Of a DNA stretch of 64,000 bases, positions 1-10,368 are shown in pieces. Where the stretch lies: assembly GCA_949825045.1 (NCBI GenBank), contig OX463806.1, forward strand, positions 44,292,208-44,356,207, written 5' to 3'. How positions within the stretch are numbered: position 1 is the first letter of the stretch; each line of letters begins with the position of its first letter. Position numbers and translations under genes: made by a program. Origin of the DNA: Argyresthia goedartella. Taxonomy: Eukaryota > Arthropoda > Insecta > Lepidoptera > Argyresthiidae. The notes under the pieces are model-generated. The model worked only from the letters and a program-made list of their open reading frames with translations, was not told the origin of the DNA and made no database searches.

Positions 1-499
1 CCAGCACCAGCAGGTTTTGACGGCAGTAATCGAGTCTGGTTTTAACACCTCGAACATTCTGGTATACAATTTCCAAAACCTTGTTGCCCGGGTCAGGGGT
101 ATATTGATACCGAAAAATAATTAGAATGGTGCCTTATTTCTCGCTCCTTGGACCAGCCGGGGGTGGCAACGCTTTGCGGTTATTTCAGCGCATATGAAAC
201 ACAGCAAATTGTGTATCAAAATTATGCAAGGGAAAAATAAAACTAATCGCCCCTGAGGAGGGCGTAACTTTATAAAACAACACCCTGTCTATTACAACTC
301 ACACAAGCGCACTTGTCCTCTCGGACAGCACACAAGCACACCGGCTGATATCGCCTAAGCAATAGCCTAAGGACCTAAGTCCTTAGCTCCGTAGCCGCGG
401 CAATGTGCTAGCCTCGTGTCACGCAGAATGGGGTATTGAACAACTAATAAAATAAATATTAATAATAATAGCTTGGACACTATTTACACACATTGATCT
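1..499. other. Non-coding stretch with repeat fragments
   Basis: I see no gene here. Positions 387-440 resemble a repeat seen again near 3965-4030, 13020-13090 and 63075-63110, with the shared core gcggcaatg-gctagc followed by a cacgca-aat-g-gtatt-aa-aac tail, so this is probably a dispersed SINE or LINE-tail fragment. A small perfect hairpin lies at 367-386: 8-base arms, CTAAGGAC and its complement, around a CTAA loop. Confidence 0.45.
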
Positions 500-703
500 A
501 GCCCCAAACTAGGATTCCCTGTTTCTTGGGTACTAGACAACGATACACATACGTATATAGATAAATATTACACTTAGATAGATAATCAACCTTGACTAGG
601 ATACAAACATCCGTTCTCATCAAACGAATATTTGGCCCCTCCGGGACTCCTGGCTTCGTAGACTGGGTCACTGCCGACTCGGCCATTCGGGTCGTCTGGT
701 CAA
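500..703 (-). mobile_element. tRNA-headed SINE, inverted copy
   Basis: The reverse strand of this stretch is clearly related to the + strand copy at 6061-6275. Both share a tRNA-like head (gaatggccgagtcgg here, gaatagccgagtcgg there), a body beginning with gtttgatgagaacggatg, and a tail ending caggaatcctagtttgggg-like. The head here has lost part of its B box. The family is dispersed and non-coding. Apparent open frames across it are incidental. Confidence 0.7.
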
Positions 704-1322
704 ATGTGGGCGCTACAGTGCCTCTGATACCCCGTTCGGGAAAGTTCGTGGTACGATCTGGAACTATCTCAGCCAGCCCTGTTTCGCGAAACCATGCGAT
801 AAGGACCTAGCCCAGATACATACTTAACTACAAACCACGCGAGCGTCAGAATGGCTGGTCGGCAGTAGCGTCTGGCTCTTGAGAGTTTATTGAAGAATTG
901 CTATCTAATGGCACCTAATCTCAAAACCTCATTGCAGATTTGGTGTAACTGGAGGCAGGCACGCCAACACATTGGAGGTTAATTTTCTAGGGTCAAGTGA
1001 ATTTGAAAGATCACGTGACGTGTCTTTGGACTTATTGAACGAAACTCATTGCCTCCAACTACGCCAGTGTCTCCAAGCGGGATCAAGGGCGGGAATGTGC
1101 CATTACAACTATTTGTCCTGGTATAAAGTAAATAGCAACACTTTCCCGTGGCGTCGCAAAACATTGTATTGCTCATCTAAATCGTGCAGGTGTTAGCTAG
1201 AACCAATAATGGTACTGGCTTTTGATTATTGAACCGATGTATTTATTATTACAAAGCTATTACTTAAAGGTTTATGTTTAAACGATTAACAAAAACGCAC
1301 CTATTTTACTACCAATAAATTC
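704..1322. other. Non-coding stretch, nothing recognised
   Basis: Short open frames on both strands between 972 and 1196 overlap and show no recognisable domain or splice context. I see no RNA gene or clear repeat. Confidence 0.4.
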
Positions 1323-1575
1323 GAAATGACTGCCAGAATGGATAAATGTCCACCAAATTGTGTTTGGATAAATGATCACAACTTCTTTTTATGTTTTGTG
1401 TACATAAGTTTATGTTTCAAGTATTTTTGTTGTTCTTACATGTTAAACCTAACACGAAGGATAAAGGGGTCTTCGCTTCGCTCACCCCCTTGACCCTTCA
1501 CCTAAGCTACCGCAGTATTTTGCCCTGATATTTTTTGCAACTTTTGGTGTTCATTTATCCATTTTGGTAGGATAA
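1323..1575. mobile_element. Foldback element with internal hairpin module
   Basis: The left end (1327-1365, ctgccagaatggataaatg followed by -ccaccaaa) is the imperfect reverse complement of the right end (1535-1572, ending catttatccattttggtag). This gives terminal inverted repeats of about 35 bases around a centre that holds the recurrent hairpin module at 1398-1531. No coding capacity is present. The target duplication was not resolved. Confidence 0.55.
1398..1531 (+). repeat. Recurrent hairpin module, copy A
   Basis: This module reads tttatgttt-aagtatttttg, tgttcttacatgtt, cctaacacgaaggataaagg, a short arm-loop-arm (ggggtcttcgcttcgctcac then ccccc), then cttcacctaagctaccgcag and a gccctgatat end. 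Near-identical copies occur at 29614-29749 and 41877-42002, and inverted or partial copies at 5141-5246, 42746-42850 and 42866-42921. The inner part folds back on itself (gaaggataaagggg against ccccctt-acccttc). Confidence 0.7.
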
Positions 1576-2213
1576 AAAATATATTTTGGTGATCATTATA
1601 TTTGTTGCCTTACTTAAATGATAGAAGTTATCAATTTGGTAGCAGTTATTAGCAATATGCAGGTTGAGATATTCTCGTGCGTTGTGCCGTGTAAAGATGA
1701 TATAAATTTTGTCCAAGCATCCCGATGTCAGGCTGGCTGGTCAGAAAAAAAGGTGATTCCTTGATATGTATCATAAGTAGCAATTTTTGACGATAGGTTT
1801 CCCGATACGCTATTTATTTGGGTCGATTTTTGCCGTGCGGCAAGTCATCAGTCGCATCGACCAGCAAAATGGAATCTCTCTAATTTACACGCATCGGTAA
1901 AAATCGCAGGTGACTTGGTCATTTTAATCAAAATGTCGACAAGAGAAGTAGCACTGATTACCCCCTTAAGCCCTGATGACGCCAGAAGGTGTCATTTTCC
2001 CGTTATAGGTTTTTTTATTAAAATGGCATTAGATTTAGAAAATAGCTATGCCTATACTAGCCCGAGACCTGGTTATGGTCTCGGGCTCGAAAGGTTAATA
2101 GAGAGAGCGAGCGAGCGCAGAGCCAACCAAACTATTGAAGAAATCGCCTGAGATAATGACGTCATATTTTTTTGGTTTTGGATTTGGCCTCCCTCTGGGA
2201 ATACTTTTAAGGA
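1576..2213. other. Non-coding stretch with a small hairpin
   Basis: No supported gene. An open frame at 1915-2151 has no recognisable domain. A perfect 11-base inverted repeat with a 7-base spacer is at 2059-2087 (agcccgagacc and its complement). Confidence 0.4.
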
Positions 2214-2287
2214 CTGCCGCTCAAAATAATTGTTTTAACCAAAAGCACACGGGTGCTTTTGGTTAAAACGATCATTTTAAGCGGCGG
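2214..2287. repeat. Long hairpin with four-base loop
   Basis: The arms 2214-2248 and 2253-2287 pair over 35 positions with about four mismatches, two of G-T type. The innermost 17 bases are perfect (gttttaaccaaaagcac) around an ACGG spacer. It lies about 300 bases upstream of the start of the three-exon gene at 2590. It has the same geometry as the hairpins at 20191, 20244, 45472 and 55149. Confidence 0.8.
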
Positions 2288-2589
2288 TACCAAACGGCTG
2301 TTCTGTACATCGATTTGCGGTTTTCTATCAACATTTGCTTTGTACATCGCCGGCGACTGCAATACAAGCATACAACGCGGTTTGAAAAGGCTTTTTTATA
2401 TCTTTTTAATGAAAGAGTTTCGTTATTCTGAGTATTTAATGGCTAACTGACAACTAAATTTCAAAAAATAAATAAAAGTAAATCTAGTTGGCAACGTCAG
2501 TCAACATGACATCACATCGAAATTCTTAGTTCATATCGTCTGGTATAACAAAAAATCTTTAGTGATTATTTTAATTTCCAAATGAAAAA

Positions 2590-3226
2590 ATGGACCAAAA
2601 AACGGGACATACCAACGCCAGGGTCGGTGATGGATGCCCATCTAATTTCCTAAAGAAGACATCTATTGTGGCTCACAGGAGAAAGATCGAATTTTGCGTG
2701 CACGACGACTCGAAGGAATTACCTGACAGAGGTGATGCTGGAAAGAAGAAGGAAGACTTAGTACAAGCAACAACCACCTTTAAACAAAAACCACTATCAA
2801 AAAAAACAAATGCAGCAAGCCATACCAAACACACGCAACAGGACAAAGCTAAAAATCAGCCCAACGATAAACTTCAAGTTAAAAAGTACCAAAAGTATGC
2901 GAAGAATATCACCCCTCCAACTCAAAGCAAACCCGAAGTAAGAAATCCAATAAAAAAATCAAACAGTATTAAAAAGATCATCACATCTACTGCGAAGCCT
3001 GCCTTAGCCGCATTATACACCAAATTTAACCAAGAATTAGAGGGGAAAGGGAAGAATGTAGACGAAAGAAGAAATATTATTCCGAAGAAAATCGACTCGT
3101 TTTTCTATGCACAACCTTTAGTAACAGTGTTTAGCAATGCCAGTAAGAGCAGTACCAGAAAAGCGCCTGAGGGGAATAAAGATGTTCAATGGAAACCTTC
3201 CACCCTTGGAAAGAAACCAACTAATT
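2590..3226 (+). CDS. Unrecognised basic protein, exon 1 of 3
   Basis: This exon opens with ATG in a good context (aaaaaATGGac) and encodes about 212 residues rich in Lys, Ser, Thr, Asn and Gln. There is no membrane segment or signal peptide. It ends at a strong donor (aattGTAAGTAT) in phase 1. Intron 1 is 3227-3378, and its acceptor (tttttcag) restores the same frame in exon 2. I do not recognise the family. The composition suggests a disordered nucleic-acid- or cytoskeleton-associated protein, but that is only inference. Supporting a real gene are codon continuity over three exons, matching phases and a poly(A) signal. Confidence 0.7.
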
Positions 3227-3378
3227 GTAAGTATAAATGTATTGTAGGGTCGCGATTTTACTGACATAACTAGGCCACGCCAAAGGAAAGCTATGATCAA
3301 TATCTCTGCAATATTATACGGCCCATAGATTGTTATCAATTAAGAAGATTATACTCACCAGAAAAGAAACTTTTTCAG

Positions 3379-3859
3379 ATAAACCCCCTCTTCCACGAAC
3401 AGCGATGATTCACCCTAAAGCTGACACTGCATCCAAAGCAACCATAGAACACGACAGCAATGCCAACCGCGTCGCAATTGTAAAGACGATTGTCCCAAGC
3501 AAAGACTCAGTAAACGTTATCAAAGCGGTCTCATTCGGAGAGAAAAGACGCACTAAAAATCGGCTACTAAAAATCAAACTGCCAACCACGACAAGGCTTA
3601 TCTCGCGCCAGTCTTCCGAAACCAGCAGCGTGAAACCCAAATCGGAGAATAGTGCACCAAGTCTCAAGTCCAAGTCACGGCTGGCAAGGCACCCTAGAAA
3701 GCCGTTGTACCGACGGGCTCCATCGCCTGCGATGTCTAGAGAGCGTTTAAACTCGCCTTCGACTGAGGTCGCCAAGTGGGCGCCTGATACGATTAATAAA
3801 CACACGAAACCATACTATGATGCGTGGATTGAGTCTACTGTGTCGGCGATGATTAAAAG
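3379..3859 (+). CDS. Unrecognised basic protein, exon 2 of 3
   Basis: This 481-base exon follows a cttttttcag-type acceptor. It completes a phase-1 codon and continues a Lys/Arg/Ser-rich chain. Its last quarter becomes more ordered, with a segment reading WAPDTINKHTKPYYDAWIES. The open frame runs on to a TGA at 3861, but that TGA lies inside an excellent donor (aaagGTGAGC). Splicing at 3859 leaves two bases, which exon 3 completes with one base, giving a serine codon. The WAPD-to-DAWIES segment is the best candidate for a conserved domain. Confidence 0.7.
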
Positions 3860-5506
3860 GTGAGCAGTATGGGGTTTCATGTAGGAGCTGCGGGTTCCAA
3901 TCCGGTGCTGACCATGTAAGAGATGAGCAGTATAATTATAATGTGTCCGTTTATATACGGACTTATCCCCATAGCTGCGGCAATGGGCTAGCACCCTGTC
4001 ACGCAAAATTGAGTATTGAATAACTGACTAACTGGGTGCAGTATGCTGCCACCACGTATGGGAAAAGGCTATTTACAGTTCAAGTAACAATTGCACCTGA
4101 TGCCAAGATTCTTGGTGTCAGAGTGCCGCCTGGAGAGGGCAGCGGCGGATGTGGGAACGAGAAAAATGTATATGTCTTTACAATATCGTAGAATTTACTA
4201 CATCATGATATTGCCAACGGTTCGTTCCCATTACCTCGCTTCTCGCTACGCCGCTCTGCGCCTGCAACGCATTCCCACGATGTCGCTCGGGCTAGGTGCC
4301 TATTCCCACTATGGCGCTCGCACATTAAGGGCAAGCATCGGCAAGAGCAAGATAAATTCTATTCAAGATATATTTTATTTGGTAAATCCAAGGATACGCC
4401 TTGGTCCCACCATACCCCTGGCCATAGCCCTGGGGGTATGGTGGGACTGAACCATACCCCCATCATAGCAGTGCTGGATATCGCTTCGTAATCATCCAAG
4501 TTTTTGACGCGGGCGCAATTGTGCCTCTGCCACCAGAAATGGGAAAAGTCACATCTTTTCCCATATGGGTTGGCAGGTACTTGCTTATCAATTCTGTGTT
4601 CATTACCTCCTTCAAAGGTCTGCTGCCCTGGTACTTTGTGGCAGAAAAAACGCTAGATAGATAGATACAAGTACACCTATTTTGACGAAAAGCTATTTTG
4701 ACCAAGAATATTTGACTGCACGCATCTTTGGCAAAAATGGTATTTTGGAAAAGCAGTTTTGACTAATTGTGTTGGTGTATAACTTGAAAATGGACGAAGA
4801 TAATAAACAAATTCTAGTGCAGTGGTCTCTAAAATACTCCATTGACATTTTCAAAGGACGTGTAACCAACAAATAATTGTAACAAAGATATGACTCTTTC
4901 GGCCTTAAAGGTACCAAGTAACATGGAATGTATAACACACTTTGAATAATAATGGCTAATCTAACACCCTTAAACAAAAACAATTTAGAGCGGCGTTGCG
5001 GGAACCTTTACTTAACGAGGAGCGACGCAACGGGAGTAGGTTCAAAGCGTAAGCGAGGAGCGGCATAAAGGGGGCGCGAGGCAAAGGGAACAAATCTTGC
5101 CAACCATGGTTGAATTAGAACTTTCATTGAACGAAGAAATATTTTAGGGAAAAACACTGCGATAGCTTAGTTGAAGGCTTAGGGCGAGCGCAGCGAAGCC
5201 CCCGAATAGTCTTCGTGTTAGTTCGACATGTAAAACACAAAAAATATCAAGTAGTACTCGTGAAATTCAACACTTTCTGATCATTTCATGAATACTCAAT
5301 CCTTGGTTGGCTATTCCATGAAATAATCAAATTCTACGATATAGCTACGACACATGGTATTCCTAGGTGTCAGAATGACATGATATTGATACCGTTCTAA
5401 ATCAACTTGACACTTCCGTCGTTGCATCTGCATACTATTGCGACTACATCTGTGACAAACGAACGCTCGAAGAACTGTAGTATTAACACGAAATATTTTC
5501 TTCCAG
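3860..5506 (+). other. Intron 2 of the three-exon gene
   Basis: This 1,647-base intron is defined by GTGAGC at its start and ttttcttccag at its end. It carries a dispersed-repeat fragment (about 3955-4070), a hairpin at 4404-4447 (15-base perfect arms, gtcccaccatacccc, 14-base spacer), and a foldback element at about 5098-5310 whose centre is an inverted copy of the recurrent hairpin module. No other gene was seen. Confidence 0.6.
5098..5310. mobile_element. Foldback element with inverted hairpin module
   Basis: The left end (gccaaccatggttgaatta) is related to the reverse complement of the right end (gccaaccaaggattgagtat), giving diverged terminal inverted repeats. The centre, 5141-5246, is a - strand copy of the module described at 1398-1531 (aaaacactgcgatagcttag, cgagcgcagcgaagcccc, tcttcgtgttag, gacatgtaa). 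It is older-looking than the copies at 29.6 and 41.9 kb. Confidence 0.5.
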
Positions 5507-5648
5507 CTCGAAAAAAGACAAGTCATTTTTCGAGAAACGTCTACAGAAAATGAAAAAGGTATTAGAAGACGCGCCACATGAATTTGAGTATGAGCACGAC
5601 CCATTCCTCGATGAACGATATACAGGAAGGATAAAAGTTCGTCGGTAG
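5507..5648 (+). CDS. Unrecognised basic protein, terminal exon
   Basis: After the acceptor ttttcttccag, one base completes the split codon from exon 2. Forty-five further codons follow before TAG at 5646-5648. The chain is charged and helix-prone (FFEKRLQKMKKVLEDA), then acidic (EFEYEHDPF), then ends in a basic tail (GRIKVRR). The spliced product would be about 419 aa. The exact phase match across a 1.6-kb intron and the AATAAA 90 bases downstream are the main support. Confidence 0.68.
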
Positions 5649-5737
5649 CTAACAAATATTATGCACTTTCCGATGTTTGTAAATGTTTCGTGTTGTAATA
5701 GAACCACCAATTTGGTTTTATGGTGTATAGTGACAGG

Positions 5738-5743
5738 AATAAA
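5738..5743 (+). promoter_or_regulatory. Poly(A) signal AATAAA
   Basis: A canonical AATAAA lies 90 bases after the stop codon of the three-exon gene, which fits a short 3' UTR. Before 6061 the sequence holds nothing else that I recognise. Confidence 0.55.
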
Positions 5744-6060
5744 TTAATGCTTAAGTGAATGCGTGTTTTTTCTTAAAAATGTATCCCACGGTAACATATG
5801 TGGGAATGGGAAAAGGCTTTTAGATGTAACAAGCAGCTGTGGTCAGATTCAAGGGGTGATTAAAAAGCTGAACAAATTTCCCTTCATATAGATAGTCGCT
5901 TGTGGTGGTTAAGTTTTAATAGGTATCAGGATAGTGAAGTTAAAATAAAATATCTAAAAATGCGGGGAATATCAAGTTTGATGTCTTCCGGTGGGAAACC
6001 CAGATTGGAATCGAACACAATATCTGTGGAATCGAAGCACACTCGCAGGAAAATTTAACA

Positions 6061-6275
6061 TTGACGACCCGAATAGCCGAGTCGGGAGTGACCCTGCCTA
6101 CGAAGCCAAGGGTCCCGGGTTCGAGTCCCGGTGGGGGCAAATATTTGTTTGATGAGAACGGATGTTTGTACCCTAGTCATGGTTGTTTATCTATCTAAGT
6201 ATAATATTTATCTATGTAAGAATGTGTATCGTTGTCTAGTACCCAAGATACAGGGAATCCTAGTTTGGGGCTATA
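6061..6275 (+). mobile_element. tRNA-headed SINE, direct copy
   Basis: The head resembles a tRNA gene: an A-box-like gccgagtcgggagtg, then a B-box-like gggttcgagtcccgg about 45 bases later. The acceptor stem does not pair, so it is not a functional tRNA. The body (gtttgatgagaacggatg) and tail (cagggaatcctagtttgggg) match the inverted copy at 500-703 and the fragment at 32641-32781. Confidence 0.78.
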
Positions 6276-7405
6276 GTGCAGTCAAGATGTACTTCCGGTT
6301 GTCCCGCCCGTTTTATATGTTGTTAGGACCTAAACCAATAAAATCCGGATTTGCAATTTGCAAAGTACTTCGGAAGTGGCGCTTTAACCCAAAAAACCTT
6401 GAAATTTTCGTAATCGGTATAGTCACTATGCATACTTTTAAAGTTCACTAAATTTGCTACAATTTGTCATCAAGGCGAACTCTATATATAGCCATTGGTT
6501 CCCAAGATACAGTTCTTCGAAAATAGGAAATTTTTCGAAAAAGTAGTTTTTTTGTCAAAATGCTCTCTTGTTTTGTGGAATATCTTCTTAAATACGCATT
6601 CCACGTCAAATGACACTAAAAATAAATTGTAGCAAATTTAACTAGCTTTCATTTGAGACCAGACTGGTACCTGTAGGCCCAGCGGTTCTCTCAAAAACAA
6701 CAGATAACCAAAAACAGTCATAAACAGGTTTTGGGGGAAATACAAATACACTGTTCTCACGTCTTTTATGGTTTTATTTTAATACGCATAATATGAAATG
6801 AGTTTGTAGTTTAAATTTGGGAAGAACGTCTAAATCGTTTTTGACGGCTACCCCGAAGATGTTACCAAAACAAAACAGCGGAACGACTCCGGCGCTACGC
6901 AGCTCATTCCAGCTATGAATTGACGTTCGATGAATCCAAAGTAATTCAAATTGTTCAAGAGCATGTATTGGGCAATGAGATCAACAAGAGACGTCTAATA
7001 ACTCTTCTCCTTTCAGAAGGAGGGAGTAGAAGTGGCTATTGCCGAAGAAGATGTGGATCGAGAGATCAGATCGAGAGAATATTATAAATATTTAGTTTTA
7101 TATTATAGCATGTACATAATTTATTTTATTTATTAATATGTATAACGAGTACTCGTTTATTTCATTTATATTGTTGTTCACATAGGTCTACCCCTGCTCA
7201 GAAAATAACCTTTTACATGTTATCCTGGTTTGCTGGATGAGATCTCTTATTAGAGATAAGCACGCCTTTGTGCACTATTTTTATGCCACTTGTTTTTTAT
7301 ATAATTTGTGTGCAATAAGGAAATTATGAAATTTTTCCATTCCTGCAGAACTTCTCCATGTCCCCGGCTAATGCGAAAATTGTTTTTTTTTTTGTAACGT
7401 TTCAG
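6276..7405. other. Non-coding stretch upstream of a SCAP exon
   Basis: No supported gene. Positions 7222-7300 (ggtttgctggatgagatctc, attagagataagcacgcctt) are homologous to the reverse complement of the 3' untranslated end of the LINE at 9650-12035 (near 9705-9760), so this is a solo LINE tail. The last 20 bases are a pyrimidine tract ending ttcag, the acceptor of the next exon. Confidence 0.5.
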
Positions 7406-7515
7406 AGGTGCAATGCGTGCGGCTAGCCCTCAGTCGTCCCCATCAGCAGCCAATCAGCGAGATGCATTGCGAGGGGGGGAGGGTGCTGACGGGGGGGCAG
7501 GACCATGTTCTCAAG
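7406..7515 (+). CDS. SCAP: SCAP C-terminal WD40 exon
   Basis: This 110-base exon lies between a ttttttgtaacgtttcag acceptor and an AAGgtatga donor. Read in the only long open frame, it encodes a segment ending PHQQPISEMHCEGGRVLTGG then QDHVLK. That corresponds to the vertebrate SCAP segment leading into a WD40 blade (HQKPIT...RLVTGSQDHTLRV). The exon starts with two bases of a split codon and ends in phase 0, as the next SCAP exon requires. SCAP escorts SREBP from ER to Golgi. Its cytosolic WD40 domain binds the SREBP C-terminus. The preceding SCAP exon was not found in the window. Confidence 0.8.
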
Positions 7516-9188
7516 GTATGAACAGTTTTATATTTAAACTATGGAACCCTGAAAATGTATTAATTTGAACAGGAAACTTGAATTAGCTGACCATAGCTTG
7601 GGGAATGACATATACCTAGTCGATCCTTAAGTTCTGTCACAAGGTTTTTGATAGATAAAACTCAGCAATAAACTTTTTCTTATTCGTATTATACATGATT
7701 AAAAAGCTTATTTTATACGAATCAAATTGCAATACAATACATTTTGTACGATTATCGCAATATGACAAAAAACCTTATAACTTGAGACAATCGCGAACCC
7801 AAAACACGCCACAACTGACAAAATACCAATTACCACAAATTTAATAAAAAAAACAGTGTTCCAGATAACCAACAAGGTTTTTTTTATTTATTCTGAAACC
7901 TCGATTTCAGACCATGCTTAACAACTAGCATTTGATTTTCTGTTAGCTTTCAGTTCCAACTGCTCCCAAAGAGAACTTTACGTACTTTTTACGTTTTCAG
8001 AAAAACGTATAAAAATGATCTTGTGGGCAACAAGAACACTACGTAAAATGTGAATATGAAAATTAGTTTTACCCAGACTTAGTTATCTTATGCTTCAAAA
8101 TGAAGGTAACGGGTTCAGGGAGGGTTCTGACTAAAATTCTCACGTAAGTTTGAAAGGTTTTAAGAGTCATAGAAAAAAGATAAAGTGAATCACGTCCGTA
8201 TTTTTGATTGGGTTAAAAAGTGCAAAATCTCTGAAGAAACTAGCATTTGTGTAATATGGCTTTAAGCATTTAAATCCAATAATCGTTCTAATTTATCAGT
8301 ATTTAATGAGCTATCAAACCATATATAGTATTAAATAAAATAAAACTTGGTATTATTTACTATGAGGCAAAATATTTGTGACAGAACTTATGGACCGACT
8401 AGGTATATGGGGTATGAATGAACCCATTTGTTTAGTTATAAGTTAATACTCAGTAAAATGATCCTGCATATAGAAACCAATTAACCAAAATTGCGCTATC
8501 AAAAGTCACTTTCCTATTAAGCAAGACCTACCAAACATATGGACCTGCTGTATCTAGAGAAAAACGGTGCCAAAAAACTGTTGCATAAAATGGCTGCCTT
8601 CTAGTATAGAAGAAATTAGAGAAATATCGATATCGATAGAAAATCGAGTTTGGAAGATGAAGTCTTTGTTTACAGTTTAGTCCAAGTTAAACAGTCATGA
8701 AGGTATACTACATTTTACCAATTTGACTAAATTGCGAACAAAAGTCTATATAAGTGAAAGTGAAACTATTTATTTAATTAATTTATATAGTGTCCGTGAC
8801 GTGAAAAAGGCTTGAGCAATTTTAAGTTCATTTGGTAGGTTAGTAGGTAAAACCAGTACTAACCTATGAAGCGTCAATTGCGGTTGATTGCTGTTCTTCC
8901 GCAAACCACAATACAAGATACAAACACGACCCAAGGTTAACTAGGTGTCCTGAGCAACTACACTTAGTTTTAGGTCTCAAGTGTTCGCTTTTATTGCACA
9001 AATCGTAAAAAACTCTGAACAGCATAACCAGTTGACAGTCGACGTACCACGGATCTTGTCCGCGAACATGGCGGATTTGGCACCTGGCCAAAAACTTGTG
9101 ATGCCACCACATAACAATGTTGTCAAAATTTTGCATAGGCTGACGTAATGACCTCTCGTTCACGTTACGGAATGCTCTACTATACTAG
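7516..9188 (+). other. SCAP intron, first part
   Basis: I recognise no gene. A - strand open frame at 8864-9163 lacks splice signals or a recognisable domain. The motif agttctgtcacaaggttttt near 7630 recurs inverted as aatatttgtgacagaactta near 8370, followed by a shared cgactaggtata element. This may mark a degenerate foldback element spanning roughly 7600-8410. Confidence 0.4.
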
Positions 9189-9330
9189 GATTTTTAATTT
9201 GAGGCCAGAAATGTAAACAAAAAACTGTCATTTTCCAGTACAAAAAGTATAATATGAATGTCAAAGTCAACGGTTTTGTTCTAGAACATGACAGTTGTTT
9301 GTTTACATTTCTGGCCTCAAATTAAAAATC
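9189..9330. mobile_element. Short MITE with 40-base inverted ends
   Basis: The two ends are nearly perfect inverted repeats of about 42 bases (gatttttaatttgaggccag, then aaatgtaaacaaa-aactgtca) around a 58-base centre. Element length is 142 bases and it has no coding capacity. I could not fix a target duplication, so the superfamily is unassigned. Confidence 0.75.
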
Positions 9331-9939
9331 TCATTATAGTTAGAATCGAATAGTTTCATCGTCCTAATCCCATTTACCAGTTATATCTATAAACATTAAA
9401 TCTGTAGAAGAATACAGCCAGTTCATATAACAAATTATAATAAATAATATTAAGTTTTTGGCATATTTCATTTTATTTCTGTAAATAAGTTACTCAGTTT
9501 CTATCCACACCCGGTTTCAATAACCAAAGAGTTTCGTTAACCTGAGTACATAGTTCAATACTTACATACTACATACACAAAACTCTTTTTCAATGTTTCG
9601 ATGTATGGCCTTGAATGTAGTCCCCCTAGTATTAAATATTTAATTCATTCATATTCTTTATTGCACAGAAATCTTATAGAAATAGTAAGGTAACAAAACA
9701 TTTTATGAGCAAAGGCGAGCTTATCTCTAAAGAGAGATTTCTACCAGCAAACCTAGGTAGGACAGGAAAAATTGTGCAACAGGAGAGTCCTAGTGCGCAA
9801 TAAAACTGTACACATCTAATTGTTTACAACTAAAACATAATAATTTAATAAATGATATATACTAAATAAAATACAAAAGCAAAAAATTTTATATATATCA
9901 AACATATACTACTTATATATACATATATAAAAGTACCTA

Positions 9940-10368
9940 TCACGAAAGAGAAAGGAAATGCTCTTTCAATCTTGTCTTAAAAGTGAAAATTGAGGGACTA
10001 TCTCTAATAGCGCAGGGAAGTGCGTTCCACAGTCGGATCGACGTTAACCTAAACGAGTGTTTGTAAGCGGCAGTGTTATGCCGAGGAGTAGAGAGAAGAG
10101 ACATCGTGTGGGATCTCCGGTTGCTATGCCTGGAGGAAATAAACTCGAAACGTTCTCGAAGATATGAGGGGTAGCGGGGATTTCGCAAAATGTTGAACAG
10201 ATAGGAGAGAACGTGCATATCACGACGAAGGCGGATCGGAAGCCACCCCAACTCCTTGCGATACTGTGAGACATGGTCATACTTGCGCAGCCCGAAGACA
10301 AACCGAATCCCGAGGTTTTGAAGTCGTTCGAGTTTGTTCAGTTGTTTTCGTTCGCACCGATCCAGCAA
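9940..10368 (-). pseudogene. LINE post-RT domain, shifted frame
   Basis: This frame holds the C-terminal domain that follows the reverse transcriptase. It begins around QLNKLERLQNLGIRFVFGLR and ends FKTRLKEHFLSLS before a stop. Motifs such as RLWNALPCAIRDS are typical of LINE C-termini. It is out of frame by one base with the RT at 10338-11654. The homologous + strand segment at 19880-20190 shows the same order of motifs. Confidence 0.8.

Noticed and set aside
3330..3378. Start of the exon 2 open frame upstream of the acceptor
   Set aside because: The frame is open here, but the strong cttttttcag acceptor and the phase match to exon 1 show that this part is intron.
6061..6140. Functional tRNA gene
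   Set aside because: A- and B-box-like sequences are present, but the acceptor and anticodon stems do not pair, and the segment is part of a dispersed SINE with an inverted copy at 500-703.
8864..9163. 99-residue - strand open frame in the SCAP intron
   Set aside because: No recognisable domain, no splice context and no homologue among the window's elements. Length is compatible with chance.
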